From contig NZ_JANAEZ010000006.1 of the NCBI RefSeq assembly GCF_024813435.1, positions 62,001-126,000 on the forward strand: 64,000 nucleotides of DNA, written 5' to 3'. Every line of letters starts with the position of its first letter. The first letter of the stretch is position 1. The stretch is from Cognataquiflexum gelatinilyticum (lineage in GTDB: Bacteria; Bacteroidota; Bacteroidia; Cytophagales; Cyclobacteriaceae). The notes beneath the pieces were generated by a model. The model searched no databases. It saw nothing but the letters and a program-made list of their open reading frames with translations, and was not told where the DNA came from. Shown one piece after another: positions 8,300-16,818 of the stretch. A program made the translations under genes and the position numbers.

Positions 8300-9265
8300 T
8301 TAATTTTCGTTCGACTTCGCCCACCTGAAACTGTCTTCCAAAGAATGGTACCTGAATTTGATTGCTTCCGTCACTTTTCTATTGTCCATGGTAATCGAAA
8401 GCTGTGCAAGCATCGCTGTCTGCTTGTTTAGCGGATTTTTGCTTATTCCCAAGAGCCTTCCTATTCCAATAAAAAATATCGCTAGTTTGATCTGAAAAGG
8501 GCTGACTTTCTTGGCAGGAGCCTTTTTTTCAAAAACCTTTGCCATAGTTTCAAAAAAATCCTTGTACAATACAGCGCTGTTGTTTAGAATAAATTTTTCT
8601 CCCCAGAGGTTTTTTTTAAATAGTTGATGGGTGATTTCTACGGCATCCCTGATATCAATGAAATTGACAGTACCTGCAGGGTAGTATTTACTTTCTTCCA
8701 GGACATAATGGTAGATCTGTGTACTACTGCGGTCATCACTGACTTTGCCCAAAATGATCGAAGGCAGTATCACTATTGCCTCCAAACCTTCCTGTACGCC
8801 CCTCCAGACTTCCAGTTCGGCCTGGTATTTAGAGATAGCATAGGGAGTGTTAAGCGTAGATTCTACCCAAGGGGTATTTTCATCAGCAACTTTTGCCTCG
8901 GCGGTTCTTCCCAAAGCCGAAACTGAACTGACATGGATCAGTTTATTGACTCCTTTGGCTAGCATTGCGTTTACCACATTGGCAGTGCCATCTACATTGA
9001 TTTTCATCAATTTACTTTCATCTCCGGGATTGAACGAAACCATTCCAGCTGCATGGATTACGAGATCTACTTTATCCATAGCCTCCTCCAAGGAAAGAGG
9101 ATCCAAAATATCTCCCTCGACCCAAGTAATTCCCGAATCAGAATTTTCCAATAAACCCTTAGACCTGTGCTCTCTTTTCAAGGCCAGGATTTCCCCTTCT
9201 CCCATAAATTTTTTAGAAAGGTAACTTCCAAAAAGTCCGGTAGCTCCTGTGATCAGAATTTTCAT
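8300..9265 (-). CDS. NAD-dependent epimerase/dehydratase (extended SDR)
   Basis: 321 residues. Rossmann motif GATGLFGSYL at the N-terminus (residues 7-16), DLVIHAAGMVSF around residue 68, and the catalytic YAISK (Tyr-x3-Lys) near 140. These mark an extended short-chain dehydrogenase acting on a nucleotide sugar or a related carbonyl compound. The exact substrate is not evident; similarity to dihydroflavonol-reductase-like SDRs is as likely as to sugar epimerases. The ATG overlaps the stop of the upstream CpsB-like phosphatase gene by 4 bases. It is therefore the last gene of a three-gene cluster with rfbC, which suggests envelope-glycan work. Confidence 0.88.
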   Translation of the reverse strand: MKILITGATGLFGSYLSKKFMGEGEILALKREHRSKGLLENSDSGITWVEGDILDPLSLEEAMDKVDLVIHAAGMVSFNPGDESKLMKINVDGTANVVNAMLAKGVNKLIHVSSVSALGRTAEAKVADENTPWVESTLNTPYAISKYQAELEVWRGVQEGLEAIVILPSIILGKVSDDRSSTQIYHYVLEESKYYPAGTVNFIDIRDAVEITHQLFKKNLWGEKFILNNSAVLYKDFFETMAKVFEKKAPAKKVSPFQIKLAIFFIGIGRLLGISKNPLNKQTAMLAQLSITMDNRKVTEAIKFRYHSLEDSFRWAKSNEN

Positions 9266-10014
9266 AGATAGGTATTGAATATGGAAATTTCCTGGATTTT
9301 GTCGTAATATTTACTCTGGGTCAATGATTCCAAAGCATCTAGATATCGGTGATTATGAGTGTCGGTTCCTACGTATTTAATCCTGTTTTCTTTCACCAGC
9401 AATTCAGCAAAAGCCTGGACATGCCTGGAATAAAATCCGGTAAGGGACAAAAGATTGAGCTGAAAATAAATATCCCTATCAATCATTTCATGAAGCAATT
9501 TTTTGTCTTGGGCAAGGTATTGATAGCGCTCAGGATGTGCCAGTATCGGTTTATATCCGTTCATTTCCATTTCAAAAAATATCTCCACCAGCATCATCGG
9601 TTTTGTTACAAAACCTGTCTCCACCAAAACGTGATTTTTGTATACAGTGAGGAGTGGTTCGCCACTTCTGACTTTTTCGAGGAAGAATTCATCTAGGTAA
9701 TATTCTGCGGCTGCGTTTATTTCTATGTCAATGGATTCTTTTTGAAGGGCTTCCTTCACTTTTTTCAATCCACCAAGAATAATCTCAGGCGTATTTTTAT
9801 AAAATTCGGACATGATATGGGGGGTAGTCACGACTTTCTTGACCCCAAAGTCCTTTAACCTTGAAATCATTTCCAAAGATTCTTCCAATGACTTAGAGCC
9901 ATCGTCTATGCCCGGAATAAGGTGCGAATGCATATCAGTCTGCATCCAGCCCAGATCAAGTTTATTTGGGGTTAATGCTTTGCTTTTGCTCTTCAAAAAA
10001 TCAAATAATCCCAT
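9262..10014 (-). CDS. CpsB/YwqE-type PHP-fold tyrosine phosphatase
   Basis: 250 residues. The PHP-domain signature MHSHLIPGIDDGS (about 28-40) carries the first metal-binding His pair, followed by TTPHIM, ILAHPERYQYL and GTDTHNHRY, which supply further metal ligands. CpsB/YwqE enzymes are Mn-dependent phosphatases that act on bacterial tyrosine kinases controlling capsular and exopolysaccharide export. No Wzc-type kinase gene lies in this window, so the partner is elsewhere. It overlaps rfbC by one base and the SDR gene by four, a strong sign of co-translation. Confidence 0.88.
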   Translation of the reverse strand: MGLFDFLKSKSKALTPNKLDLGWMQTDMHSHLIPGIDDGSKSLEESLEMISRLKDFGVKKVVTTPHIMSEFYKNTPEIILGGLKKVKEALQKESIDIEINAAAEYYLDEFFLEKVRSGEPLLTVYKNHVLVETGFVTKPMMLVEIFFEMEMNGYKPILAHPERYQYLAQDKKLLHEMIDRDIYFQLNLLSLTGFYSRHVQAFAELLVKENRIKYVGTDTHNHRYLDALESLTQSKYYDKIQEISIFNTYL

Positions 10015-10565
10015 TATAGTCCTCCTTTGGTCATTTCTGTAAATTCTTCGAATGTTGGAAGAATTTGGTCTTTGGCAGAAATTATGGGTGTATCCACCTG
10101 CCAGTCAATATTTAAAACCGGGTCATTCCATATTACTCCGCCTTCGCTTGCTTTGTTGTAATAATTGGAACATTTATAGGAAAACACCGCATCTTCCAAC
10201 ACAGAAAACCCATGTCCAAATCCCTCAGGTACGAAGAGCATGTTATGGTTTTGGTCATCCAGAATTTTGCTGTACACTTTTCCATAGGTCTTTGAACCTT
10301 TTCTTAGGTCAACCACTACATCTAGAACTTTTCCGCTGATAACTTTGACAAGTTTGGCTTGAGCATGAGGTTCATTTTGATAGTGAAGACCACGAATGGT
10401 GCCAACTTTGGAGAATGATTGGTTTTCCTGAACCCATTCTTTATCGATGCCCTGAGAGAGGAGATCTTCTTTTCTGAATGACTCGAAAAAATAACCGCGT
10501 TCGTCCTTAAAAATCACAGGATATATTTCAAAAAGACCCTCAAGGGGCGTTGCTGTTATTTTCAT
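10014..10565 (-). CDS. rfbC: dTDP-4-dehydrorhamnose 3,5-epimerase
   Basis: 183 residues, standard for RmlC. It epimerises dTDP-4-keto-6-deoxyglucose at C3 and C5 in dTDP-L-rhamnose synthesis. Cupin-fold landmarks: YFFESFRKEDL, QENQSFSKVGTIRGLHYQNEPHAQAKLV (with the catalytic-base His), DLRKGSKTYGK, and FVPEGFGHGFSVLED. The rest of the rhamnose pathway (rfbA, B, D) is not in the window. First gene of the rfbC - phosphatase - SDR cluster. A minus-strand TATATTTG at 10698-10691 could be its -7 element, but that implies a leader of about 115 bases. Confidence 0.95.
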   Translation of the reverse strand: MKITATPLEGLFEIYPVIFKDERGYFFESFRKEDLLSQGIDKEWVQENQSFSKVGTIRGLHYQNEPHAQAKLVKVISGKVLDVVVDLRKGSKTYGKVYSKILDDQNHNMLFVPEGFGHGFSVLEDAVFSYKCSNYYNKASEGGVIWNDPVLNIDWQVDTPIISAKDQILPTFEEFTEMTKGGL

Positions 10566-10690
10566 TGTTTGTTGGTGAAGGTAAATATGATAGCTAGAAA
10601 CCGATAATTAATTTGGGAATAGACCAAAAACGGAAACTATTTGGGAGAATTGAATTTAGGATATTACCAGGTCATGGGGTTTTAATGTCG

Positions 10691-10728
10691 CAAATATAAG
10701 GCTTATTGTCCTTAGGATGTTAAATTTG
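10691..10728. promoter_or_regulatory. divergent -7 elements between rfbC and hflX
   Basis: TATATTTG on the minus strand (10698-10691) and TAAATTTG on the plus strand (10721-10728) both match the TAnnTTTG box exactly. Neither has a well-spaced TTTG upstream, so the call is tentative. Confidence 0.35.
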
Positions 10729-10793
10729 TAGGACATTCCTGTTTGGAACTATTTTCAGTCAGCTTCTCTTTTTCCAATATATCGCCAAAATGT

Positions 10794-12056
10794 ATGAGTA
10801 AAATTTCAAGAAAATTCCAAAAATTATTTGAAACTGCCCCTATTCAGGAAACTGCCGTCATGGTAGCCCTGATCCGTCAGGGTCAGACCGAGCAACAGGT
10901 CCAGGAATATCTGGAAGAGCTTGCTTTCTTGACGGAGACTCTCGGCGCAAAAACAGTGTATAAATTTACCCAAAGGCTCGAAAGACCTGATGTGAGGACA
11001 TTTGTAGGCACAGGTAAACTGGAAGAAATAAAAGCTTATGTAACCCATTTTGAAGTGGATATGGTGATTTTTGATGATGACCTTTCTCCTTCTCAAATGA
11101 GAAACTTGGAAAATGAACTCAAAGTAAAAGTCTATGACAGGTCTTTATTGATCTTGGATATTTTTCTCAATAGGGCGCAGACAGCACAAGCTAAAACCCA
11201 AGTTGAGTTGGCAAGATTCCAATACCTCCTACCAAGACTTACGCGAATGTGGACTCACCTTGAAAGACAGAGAGGCGGTACGGGTACAAGAGGTGGAGCA
11301 GGTGAAAAAGAAATCGAAACAGATAAAAGGGATATCAGAAATAAGATTACCCTGCTAAAAGAAAAACTGAAAGAAATAGAAAAACAGAGTGCTACACAGC
11401 GAAAAGGAAGAAAGGGAATCGTAAGGGTAGCATTGGTCGGTTATACCAATGTCGGCAAAAGTACATTGATGAACCTGATCACAAAATCGGATATATTGGC
11501 CGAAAACAAGCTCTTTGCCACGGTAGACTCCACAGTCAGAAAAGTGGTGTACGAAAATATTCCGTTCCTACTTTCAGACACAGTTGGTTTTATCCGAAAG
11601 CTGCCGACGCACCTTATTGAATCTTTCAAATCAACTTTGGATGAAATCAGGGAAGCTGACCTCTTGGTACATGTGGTGGATCTTTCCCATCCTAACTTTG
11701 AGGATCATATCAATGTTGTCAACAACACTTTGAATGAAATCGGTGCAGGAGACAAACCGGTCCTTTTGGTATTCAACAAAATCGATTTGGTTCCAAAAAT
11801 GCCCACAGAAGAGCAGATGATGCACATGACTGAATTGGAATTGGCTGAAAGTAAGTACCTGGATTTTGAAAAACTTTCCCTTGCCTACCAAAAGAAGTAT
11901 GGGATAACCCCCGTATTTATGGCTGCCGGTGATGGGACCAATGTCGAGACGTTCAGGGAATCACTTGTGAAAGAAGTCAAAAAGCAACATCTCAAAATCT
12001 ATCCTCATTACCTCGAAGATGAAGTAGTGGATATGTCAAAGTTTGAGGGGGAATGA
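10794..12056 (+). CDS. hflX: ribosome-associated GTPase HflX
   Basis: 420 residues from the ATG at 10794 (MSKISRKFQK). An upstream in-frame TTG at 10743 would add 17 residues with no homology character and is not used. The N-terminal HflX domain includes KFTQRLERPDVRTFVGTGKLEEI and the glycine-rich RQRGGTGTRGGAGE linker. G motifs: G1 GYTNVGKST, G3 DTVGFIRKLP, G4 FNKIDLV. HflX splits stalled 70S ribosomes, notably after heat stress. It is a single-gene unit, divergent from rfbC and convergent with the methyltransferase gene. Confidence 0.95.
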   Translation: MSKISRKFQKLFETAPIQETAVMVALIRQGQTEQQVQEYLEELAFLTETLGAKTVYKFTQRLERPDVRTFVGTGKLEEIKAYVTHFEVDMVIFDDDLSPSQMRNLENELKVKVYDRSLLILDIFLNRAQTAQAKTQVELARFQYLLPRLTRMWTHLERQRGGTGTRGGAGEKEIETDKRDIRNKITLLKEKLKEIEKQSATQRKGRKGIVRVALVGYTNVGKSTLMNLITKSDILAENKLFATVDSTVRKVVYENIPFLLSDTVGFIRKLPTHLIESFKSTLDEIREADLLVHVVDLSHPNFEDHINVVNNTLNEIGAGDKPVLLVFNKIDLVPKMPTEEQMMHMTELELAESKYLDFEKLSLAYQKKYGITPVFMAAGDGTNVETFRESLVKEVKKQHLKIYPHYLEDEVVDMSKFEGE

Positions 12057-12187
12057 AAATAGCCCACAGGTTACAGTCCACAGCAATGGATTTCAAACCT
12101 TTATTATTTGTTCAGATGCAAGTAATTGTATAAAAATTAAATTTTATTAAGTAAAATCAGGTTGTATAAAAAACAAGCTCTGAAAAA

Positions 12188-13570
12188 CTATTTCATCCTG
12201 ATCCGCCAATCTTTTGGGTAGTAATTGTTGGTCCGGTTGCCAAGGTTTTTAAGCCATCCCAAAGGCATGTTTTTAAATGTCACCAAAACCCAACCTTCCG
12301 GTAAATCCTTTAAAGGAATATCCTCTTTTCTCAAATAATCCAAGGCCTCCTTCAAGTCAAGGTCATAAGTCAAAAATCCTGATTTTGGTAAAATACTTAC
12401 GGCCAATTCATGGTTGGGGATAAATTGCTGCTTGTTGATTTTGCCAAGTTCTACTCCAAAATACCGGATATTCAAAAACCTGCAAAGGTATTCGAAATGC
12501 TGCTGAAAATCTTTGTTTACCCAAAAATAGCTGTCCTGAAGGCTATAAAAACCGCTATATTCAGGTAGTCCCATTTGAACCATCAGCTTTTCTGCTTCTT
12601 GTTTTCCAACTGGTTTGATATAAGGATGCTTAAAGTCTTTGGTTCTTTTTGGCTCGTGAAGTAAAGCGTTTTCCGGCCTTTTGAAAACTGTAATAAAAAA
12701 TCCCTCTCCTTCCACACGGTGAGGGAAAAATCGGTACCCAAAAAAACTGATTCCGTCTATGTCAACTTGCGATTCCACAATTCCCCAAGTGCTATCCAAA
12801 GGAATTCTGACAGGTTCATATTCGTATCCAGACACGATAAACCTGATCATTTCCTCATTTTCTTTTTCGTTGAAAGTACATGTGCTGTAAATCAGATAGC
12901 CTCCGCCCTTGACAAATGAGCCGGCATGGTCCATGATTCTTTCCTGTCTTGCGGCACATAGGGCCACATGGTCTGCTGACCATTCCGACATGGCGTCCGG
13001 ATCTTTGCGAAACATCCCTTCGCCCGAACAGGGAGCGTCCACCAATACCAAATCAAAAAAACCTGCCAAATCCCCAAAATGCTCAGGGTCATTCTGTGTG
13101 ACAAGGGTGTTTCCGATCCCCCATTTGATGATATTTTCTTTGAGAATACTTGCCCGGGATTTAATGACCTCATTGGCTACCAAAAAACCGTTTTTTCCCA
13201 AATAGCTACTCAACAAAGTCGACTTGCCTCCGGGAGCTGCCGCCAAATCAAGATAAATTCCATATTGCGGAGCATCAATACTCTTCAATATATGTTGGAT
13301 AAACATTGAGGAAGCTTCCTGTACATAATAACATCCTGCGTGAAAAAGTGGATCTAGGGTAAATGAAGGCCTTTCCTCCAAAAAATAGCCATCTTCATTC
13401 CAAGGTACGTGTTTGCTGTTTTCAGGTTGGAAGTTTGTTTTATGCCTGTTGAGCCGAATGGATACCCTTGGCTCTTTTTCCAATGCCTCGACAAATTCCC
13501 TGAATTCATTTTCGCCCAAATAGGATTTCATTTGGGTTTCGAATGCTAAAGGAAGGTTGATTTCGGACAT
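12188..13570 (-). CDS. rsmF: rRNA cytosine-C5 methyltransferase, RsmF/NOL1-NOP2-Sun family
   Basis: 460 residues. The SAM-binding motif LDLAAAPGGKSTLL is at residues 108-120. Motif IV, APCSGEGMFRKD, carries Cys181, and motif VI, YSTCTFNEKENE, carries the catalytic Cys231. The paired cysteines define m5C RNA methyltransferases. The C-terminal 150 residues match the RsmF-like layout (a ferredoxin/PUA-like extension) better than RsmB, which has an N-terminal NusB domain that is absent here. The likely target is 16S rRNA. It is followed after 47 bases, on the same strand upstream, by the CHAD gene. Confidence 0.88.
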   Translation of the reverse strand: MSEINLPLAFETQMKSYLGENEFREFVEALEKEPRVSIRLNRHKTNFQPENSKHVPWNEDGYFLEERPSFTLDPLFHAGCYYVQEASSMFIQHILKSIDAPQYGIYLDLAAAPGGKSTLLSSYLGKNGFLVANEVIKSRASILKENIIKWGIGNTLVTQNDPEHFGDLAGFFDLVLVDAPCSGEGMFRKDPDAMSEWSADHVALCAARQERIMDHAGSFVKGGGYLIYSTCTFNEKENEEMIRFIVSGYEYEPVRIPLDSTWGIVESQVDIDGISFFGYRFFPHRVEGEGFFITVFKRPENALLHEPKRTKDFKHPYIKPVGKQEAEKLMVQMGLPEYSGFYSLQDSYFWVNKDFQQHFEYLCRFLNIRYFGVELGKINKQQFIPNHELAVSILPKSGFLTYDLDLKEALDYLRKEDIPLKDLPEGWVLVTFKNMPLGWLKNLGNRTNNYYPKDWRIRMK

Positions 13571-13617
13571 CTTGGTTTTTTAACAAAAATAGGGATAAAC
13601 ATGGAACAGGAAGGAAT

Positions 13618-14409
13618 TCATTCCTGGATAATGGCCGTTTCATCTAAATTCATGGTCTTTATTTCAAAATCTTTTTTCAATTCCTTGATTTCGGCCAATT
13701 GCTCTTTGAGAGTTGTTTGGATAATTTTAAGACTACTTTTATTGGCCTTGTTCTTTTTCATCCAAAGTTCCGTCCGGTGGAGGTCATGCCATTTTCCGAT
13801 TTTATCCTGAAGAAGATCCAGGTAAGACCAGTTTAACTGCAGGTCTCCGATTTGGTCGAATGCAGGTATTTCATGGAGATGAATCAAAACCTTAAGGGAT
13901 TTTCGGCTTTCATGTAAGTGGTTGAATAGAAGCTTTCTTTTAAGGTTTTTAGCTGCAAGATTTAAATGGAATCTGTAAAAATCTAATGCTTTTTCTTCCT
14001 TTATTGGCTCTATGCTCTTCAGGGTTTTTTTTAGACTTTTATTTAGCTGATCCTCAAAAACCCCGGTTTTCGAAAGGAAATCCTTTGTTTCTTTCTGGAC
14101 AATATTTTGAAGACGAAGCTTCATTTTCTCATCTTGAATTTGAAATGATTCCAAGTTTTCCAGATTCAACTGAGCTTCTCTTATCAGGCCCGCCTTTTTA
14201 AAAATTTTCCTTATAGGACGAAAAAAATAAACGGTTTTGGTTTTGGGATTTTTAAACTCCAGAAGTTTCAATAGGGAATTTGCCTTTTTGACTTCAACCC
14301 TCACTTGGTGGAGGGCTTCATGGTTTTGGTCTTTGACAAAAAGGGATAAATGGTCTGATACTGATTTTATCCTTTCTTTGATGTAATCCTTTTGGGCAGC
14401 TTTTTTCAA
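13618..14409 (-). CDS. CHAD domain protein
   Basis: 263 residues, very Lys-rich and alpha-helical. The hallmark ALHQVRVEVKKANSLLKLLEF near residues 33-53 has the conserved His and basic residues, and LHESRKSLKVLIHLHE later repeats the pattern; CHAD domains are a duplicated helical unit. CHAD proteins bind inorganic polyphosphate through the basic surface and are often linked to CYTH phosphatases or polyphosphate granules. No CYTH or polyphosphate kinase gene lies nearby, so the role is open. No signal peptide. It could share a transcript with the methyltransferase downstream. Confidence 0.85.
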   Translation of the reverse strand: MKKAAQKDYIKERIKSVSDHLSLFVKDQNHEALHQVRVEVKKANSLLKLLEFKNPKTKTVYFFRPIRKIFKKAGLIREAQLNLENLESFQIQDEKMKLRLQNIVQKETKDFLSKTGVFEDQLNKSLKKTLKSIEPIKEEKALDFYRFHLNLAAKNLKRKLLFNHLHESRKSLKVLIHLHEIPAFDQIGDLQLNWSYLDLLQDKIGKWHDLHRTELWMKKNKANKSSLKIIQTTLKEQLAEIKELKKDFEIKTMNLDETAIIQE

Positions 14410-14472
14410 CCTCTGATTATTTTTAGAAGTTAAATATACCGGTATTTGATTTTTTCTGGAAAAAAGACTTTG

Positions 14473-15384
14473 CTATTTCCTTTTGAAAGAAAAACCAATG
14501 CCCATGTTGTATCGAATTTTTGAAAAATCAAATCCCACAAGACTTGTTCCCCCACGGAGATTGAAACCATTAAAATCCAAAATAAAGCCACTTTCTACCA
14601 ATGCCTGATTGAGGTTGATTTCAGTGTTTCTTGCCCAAATTTCACCCAAGCTGTTGCCGTTTTCTTCAAAAATTGTTACCTCCCAAAACTCCCTGGAGTG
14701 GTTGAGTCCTGCACCAGCATACCACCATAAAGGTTGGTGTATTTTCCACGTCACCCCCATGACAAATTCAGCGGTTCCTTTCCTTATTTTACCTGTTGCC
14801 TCTGAATCTTTATTTTGGGTACCATAAATATTCCCATTGCTCCTTACAGTGATTTCGCCACTTTTTGTAAGAATTTCTGAATTTCCTCTGACTTGAAGAT
14901 AAGTAGCGATCCCATGATGGTTGATACTGCCTACTGCTATGCCAAAAGGTAATTTAGAATCATATGAAAAAGAAAGGAACGACCTATCGTAAAGCCTTAT
15001 TCCTTTTTTTGGATCATAGTTCAAAAAGAAAGTTTCTTTGATTCCCTTGTTTTCACCCGAATTCAATCTGTCATGCAGTTCTTTTATTTTGGGGTCTAAT
15101 TCTGTTTGATCCATTTTTCTCAAGTGGTTCATATAGGGCTTGGCCATCTTATTTTTTCCAAGGTTATAAAATGCAAGGGCTGAATAATAATATCCTTCTG
15201 CGCGGTCAACGTCAGATTTGATCTGTGATTTTGCAAGTTCAAGTACTCTCAGCCACTCCCCATTATTGATTGCAGACTGAACCTGAGCGTCCAAATCAAG
15301 GAATGTAAGGTCTTGTGCATTTACACTGATAGTAATGACAAATGGCAGAATAGCCAAAAATAGAATACGTCTTAGGCATTTCAT
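14473..15384 (-). CDS. exported protein with TPR-like N-terminus and beta-rich C-terminus
   Basis: 303 residues with a clear Sec signal peptide (basic MKCLRR, a hydrophobic core, and cleavage after VNA). Residues 30-115 look like two TPR-like helical hairpins (EGYYYSALAFYNLGKNKMAKPYMNHLRK). From about 120 onward the chain alternates short beta strands with turns and ends in the aromatic-rich RYNMGIGFSFKRK, like a small outer-membrane barrel. Repeat segments and barrel together suggest an outer-membrane anchored assembly. No family name is recognised. Monocistronic. Confidence 0.75.
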   Translation of the reverse strand: MKCLRRILFLAILPFVITISVNAQDLTFLDLDAQVQSAINNGEWLRVLELAKSQIKSDVDRAEGYYYSALAFYNLGKNKMAKPYMNHLRKMDQTELDPKIKELHDRLNSGENKGIKETFFLNYDPKKGIRLYDRSFLSFSYDSKLPFGIAVGSINHHGIATYLQVRGNSEILTKSGEITVRSNGNIYGTQNKDSEATGKIRKGTAEFVMGVTWKIHQPLWWYAGAGLNHSREFWEVTIFEENGNSLGEIWARNTEINLNQALVESGFILDFNGFNLRGGTSLVGFDFSKIRYNMGIGFSFKRK

Positions 15385-15657
15385 GGGAAATGAAATTTTT
15401 GCTGAAAATTGAAGAGTTATAGTTTAAAATGGGGGGTGATCGCATTTTAAATTCAGATGAAATAACAAATAAAAATCAAATTTACCAAATTTTATTTTGA
15501 ATATAGAGACTTGCCTTTCGCCTCCAAAAAAATGTGGTTATAACCTATATGAAATAGGCAGTTTAGTTTGTCTTGGAATTAAATTGTAAAAACATATTAG
15601 TTTCCTTCCATTGCTAAAGATTGCCGGAAAACTTTTTTTCTTCTTCAAAAAATCAAG

Positions 15658-16458
15658 TCATAGCTTTTTGGCTTCTTCCCAGTAAACATCCATCTCGGCT
15701 AGGCTCATGTCTTCTATTTTTCTGCCGGCTGATTTTGCGGCATTTTCGAGGTATTGGAAGCGTTTGATAAACTTGAGGTTGGTCCGTTCCAATGCTTCCT
15801 CAGGATTGATATCGATAAACCTTGCGTAATTGATCAAAGAAAAAAGTAAATCTCCAAACTCCCCCGTTGCCTTTGTTTTGTCAATTTCCTGTCCCTCCAA
15901 GGTGTTGAATTCTTCCTTGAATTCCTGCATTTCCTCTTCCACTTTTTCCCATACCTGATGCTTTTCTTCCCAGTCAAAACCCACGCCCCGTGCTTTTTCC
16001 TGGATCCTCATGGCTTTGATCAAGGCAGGCAAGGACTTCGGAACACCGCCGAGAACAGACGTATTTCCTTTTTCACTCAGTTTGATTTTCTCCCAGTTTT
16101 GTTTGACGGTTTCTTCATCTTTGGCGACCGTATCACCATAGATGTGCGGGTGTCGGCGGATTAGTTTTTCACATAGACTGTCAATTACTGAGCCGATATC
16201 GAAGGCTTCTTTTTCGGATCCTATTTTGGCATAGAAAACAATATGGAGGAGAATATCTCCCAATTCCTTTTTGATTTCTTCTAGGTTGTTTTCAAGGATT
16301 GCGTCTGACAATTCAAAAGTTTCTTCGATAGTAAGGTGCCTGAGGCTCTCAAGGGTCTGTTTTCTATCCCAAGGGCATTGCTCTCGGAGCTCATCCATAA
16401 TGGTCAAAAGTCTGTCAAACGATTCCAGTTGGTCTTTTCTATGAGATATATCAGTCAT
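15658..16458 (-). CDS. mazG: nucleoside triphosphate pyrophosphohydrolase MazG
   Basis: 266 residues with two MazG folds, as in the E. coli enzyme. The first has CPWDRKQTLESLR followed by EETFELSDAI and EIKKELGDILLHIVFYAKIG, giving the ExxE...ExxD Mg-binding set. The second has EEMQEFKEEF and GEFGDLLFSLINYARFI. It hydrolyses NTPs and aberrant dNTPs to monophosphates and can influence (p)ppGpp levels. It is divergent from the small membrane protein gene, separated by 70 bases that contain a perfect palindrome. Confidence 0.94.
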   Translation of the reverse strand: MTDISHRKDQLESFDRLLTIMDELREQCPWDRKQTLESLRHLTIEETFELSDAILENNLEEIKKELGDILLHIVFYAKIGSEKEAFDIGSVIDSLCEKLIRRHPHIYGDTVAKDEETVKQNWEKIKLSEKGNTSVLGGVPKSLPALIKAMRIQEKARGVGFDWEEKHQVWEKVEEEMQEFKEEFNTLEGQEIDKTKATGEFGDLLFSLINYARFIDINPEEALERTNLKFIKRFQYLENAAKSAGRKIEDMSLAEMDVYWEEAKKL

Positions 16459-16504
16459 GCGTGGGAAACTAATCGGAAAGTGAGGACGTTTTCAAAGTAT
16501 TACG

Positions 16505-16521
16505 TAAATTTGCGCAAATTA
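16505..16521 (+). promoter_or_regulatory. -7 box overlapping a 14-bp palindrome
   Basis: TAAATTTG (16505-16512) matches the phylum -7 box and lies 16 bases before the small membrane-protein gene. It overlaps the perfect palindrome AATTTGCGCAAATT (16508-16521), which could be an operator between mazG and this gene. No good -33 box was found. Confidence 0.4.
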
Positions 16522-16528
16522 TATTGAT

Positions 16529-16759
16529 ATGGCAACCTTGTATTTGACTTTGGGATTCTTGGCATTGTTCTTCGTTTTGATGTCTGTTAGGCTTATTTTC
16601 CTCAAAAACGGTGAGTTTAAAGGAACCTGTGCTTCGCAAAATCCTTACCTGAACAAAGATGGAGGTACTTGTAGCTATTGCGGCAAAACAGTAGATGCAA
16701 ACAGTTCCTGTGGCAATCCAGACAATGAAGTGGACAAAGTTTTGGCCAAATTCAAATAA
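16529..16759 (+). CDS. small membrane protein with cysteine cluster
   Basis: 76 residues: one N-terminal transmembrane helix (about 4-24), a short basic stretch, then a soluble tail with four cysteines (GTCASQN, GGTCSYCGKTV, SSCGN) in a zinc-ribbon-like layout. It has good start context, ends 59 bases before glmM and runs in the same direction. Such proteins are small and conserved next to glmM in related bacteria, as I recall. Metal or redox binding by the Cys cluster is inferred; the function is unknown. Confidence 0.75.
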   Translation: MATLYLTLGFLALFFVLMSVRLIFLKNGEFKGTCASQNPYLNKDGGTCSYCGKTVDANSSCGNPDNEVDKVLAKFK

Positions 16760-16818
16760 AAACTTTTCATCTCCCGGATTTACCGGGATTTTTCAATTAG
16801 CACTTAAAACTCTTCAAT

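Noticed and set aside
10743..10793. 17-codon upstream extension of hflX
   Set aside because: Begins with TTG directly after the -7 box and lacks conservation character; ATG 10794 is better.
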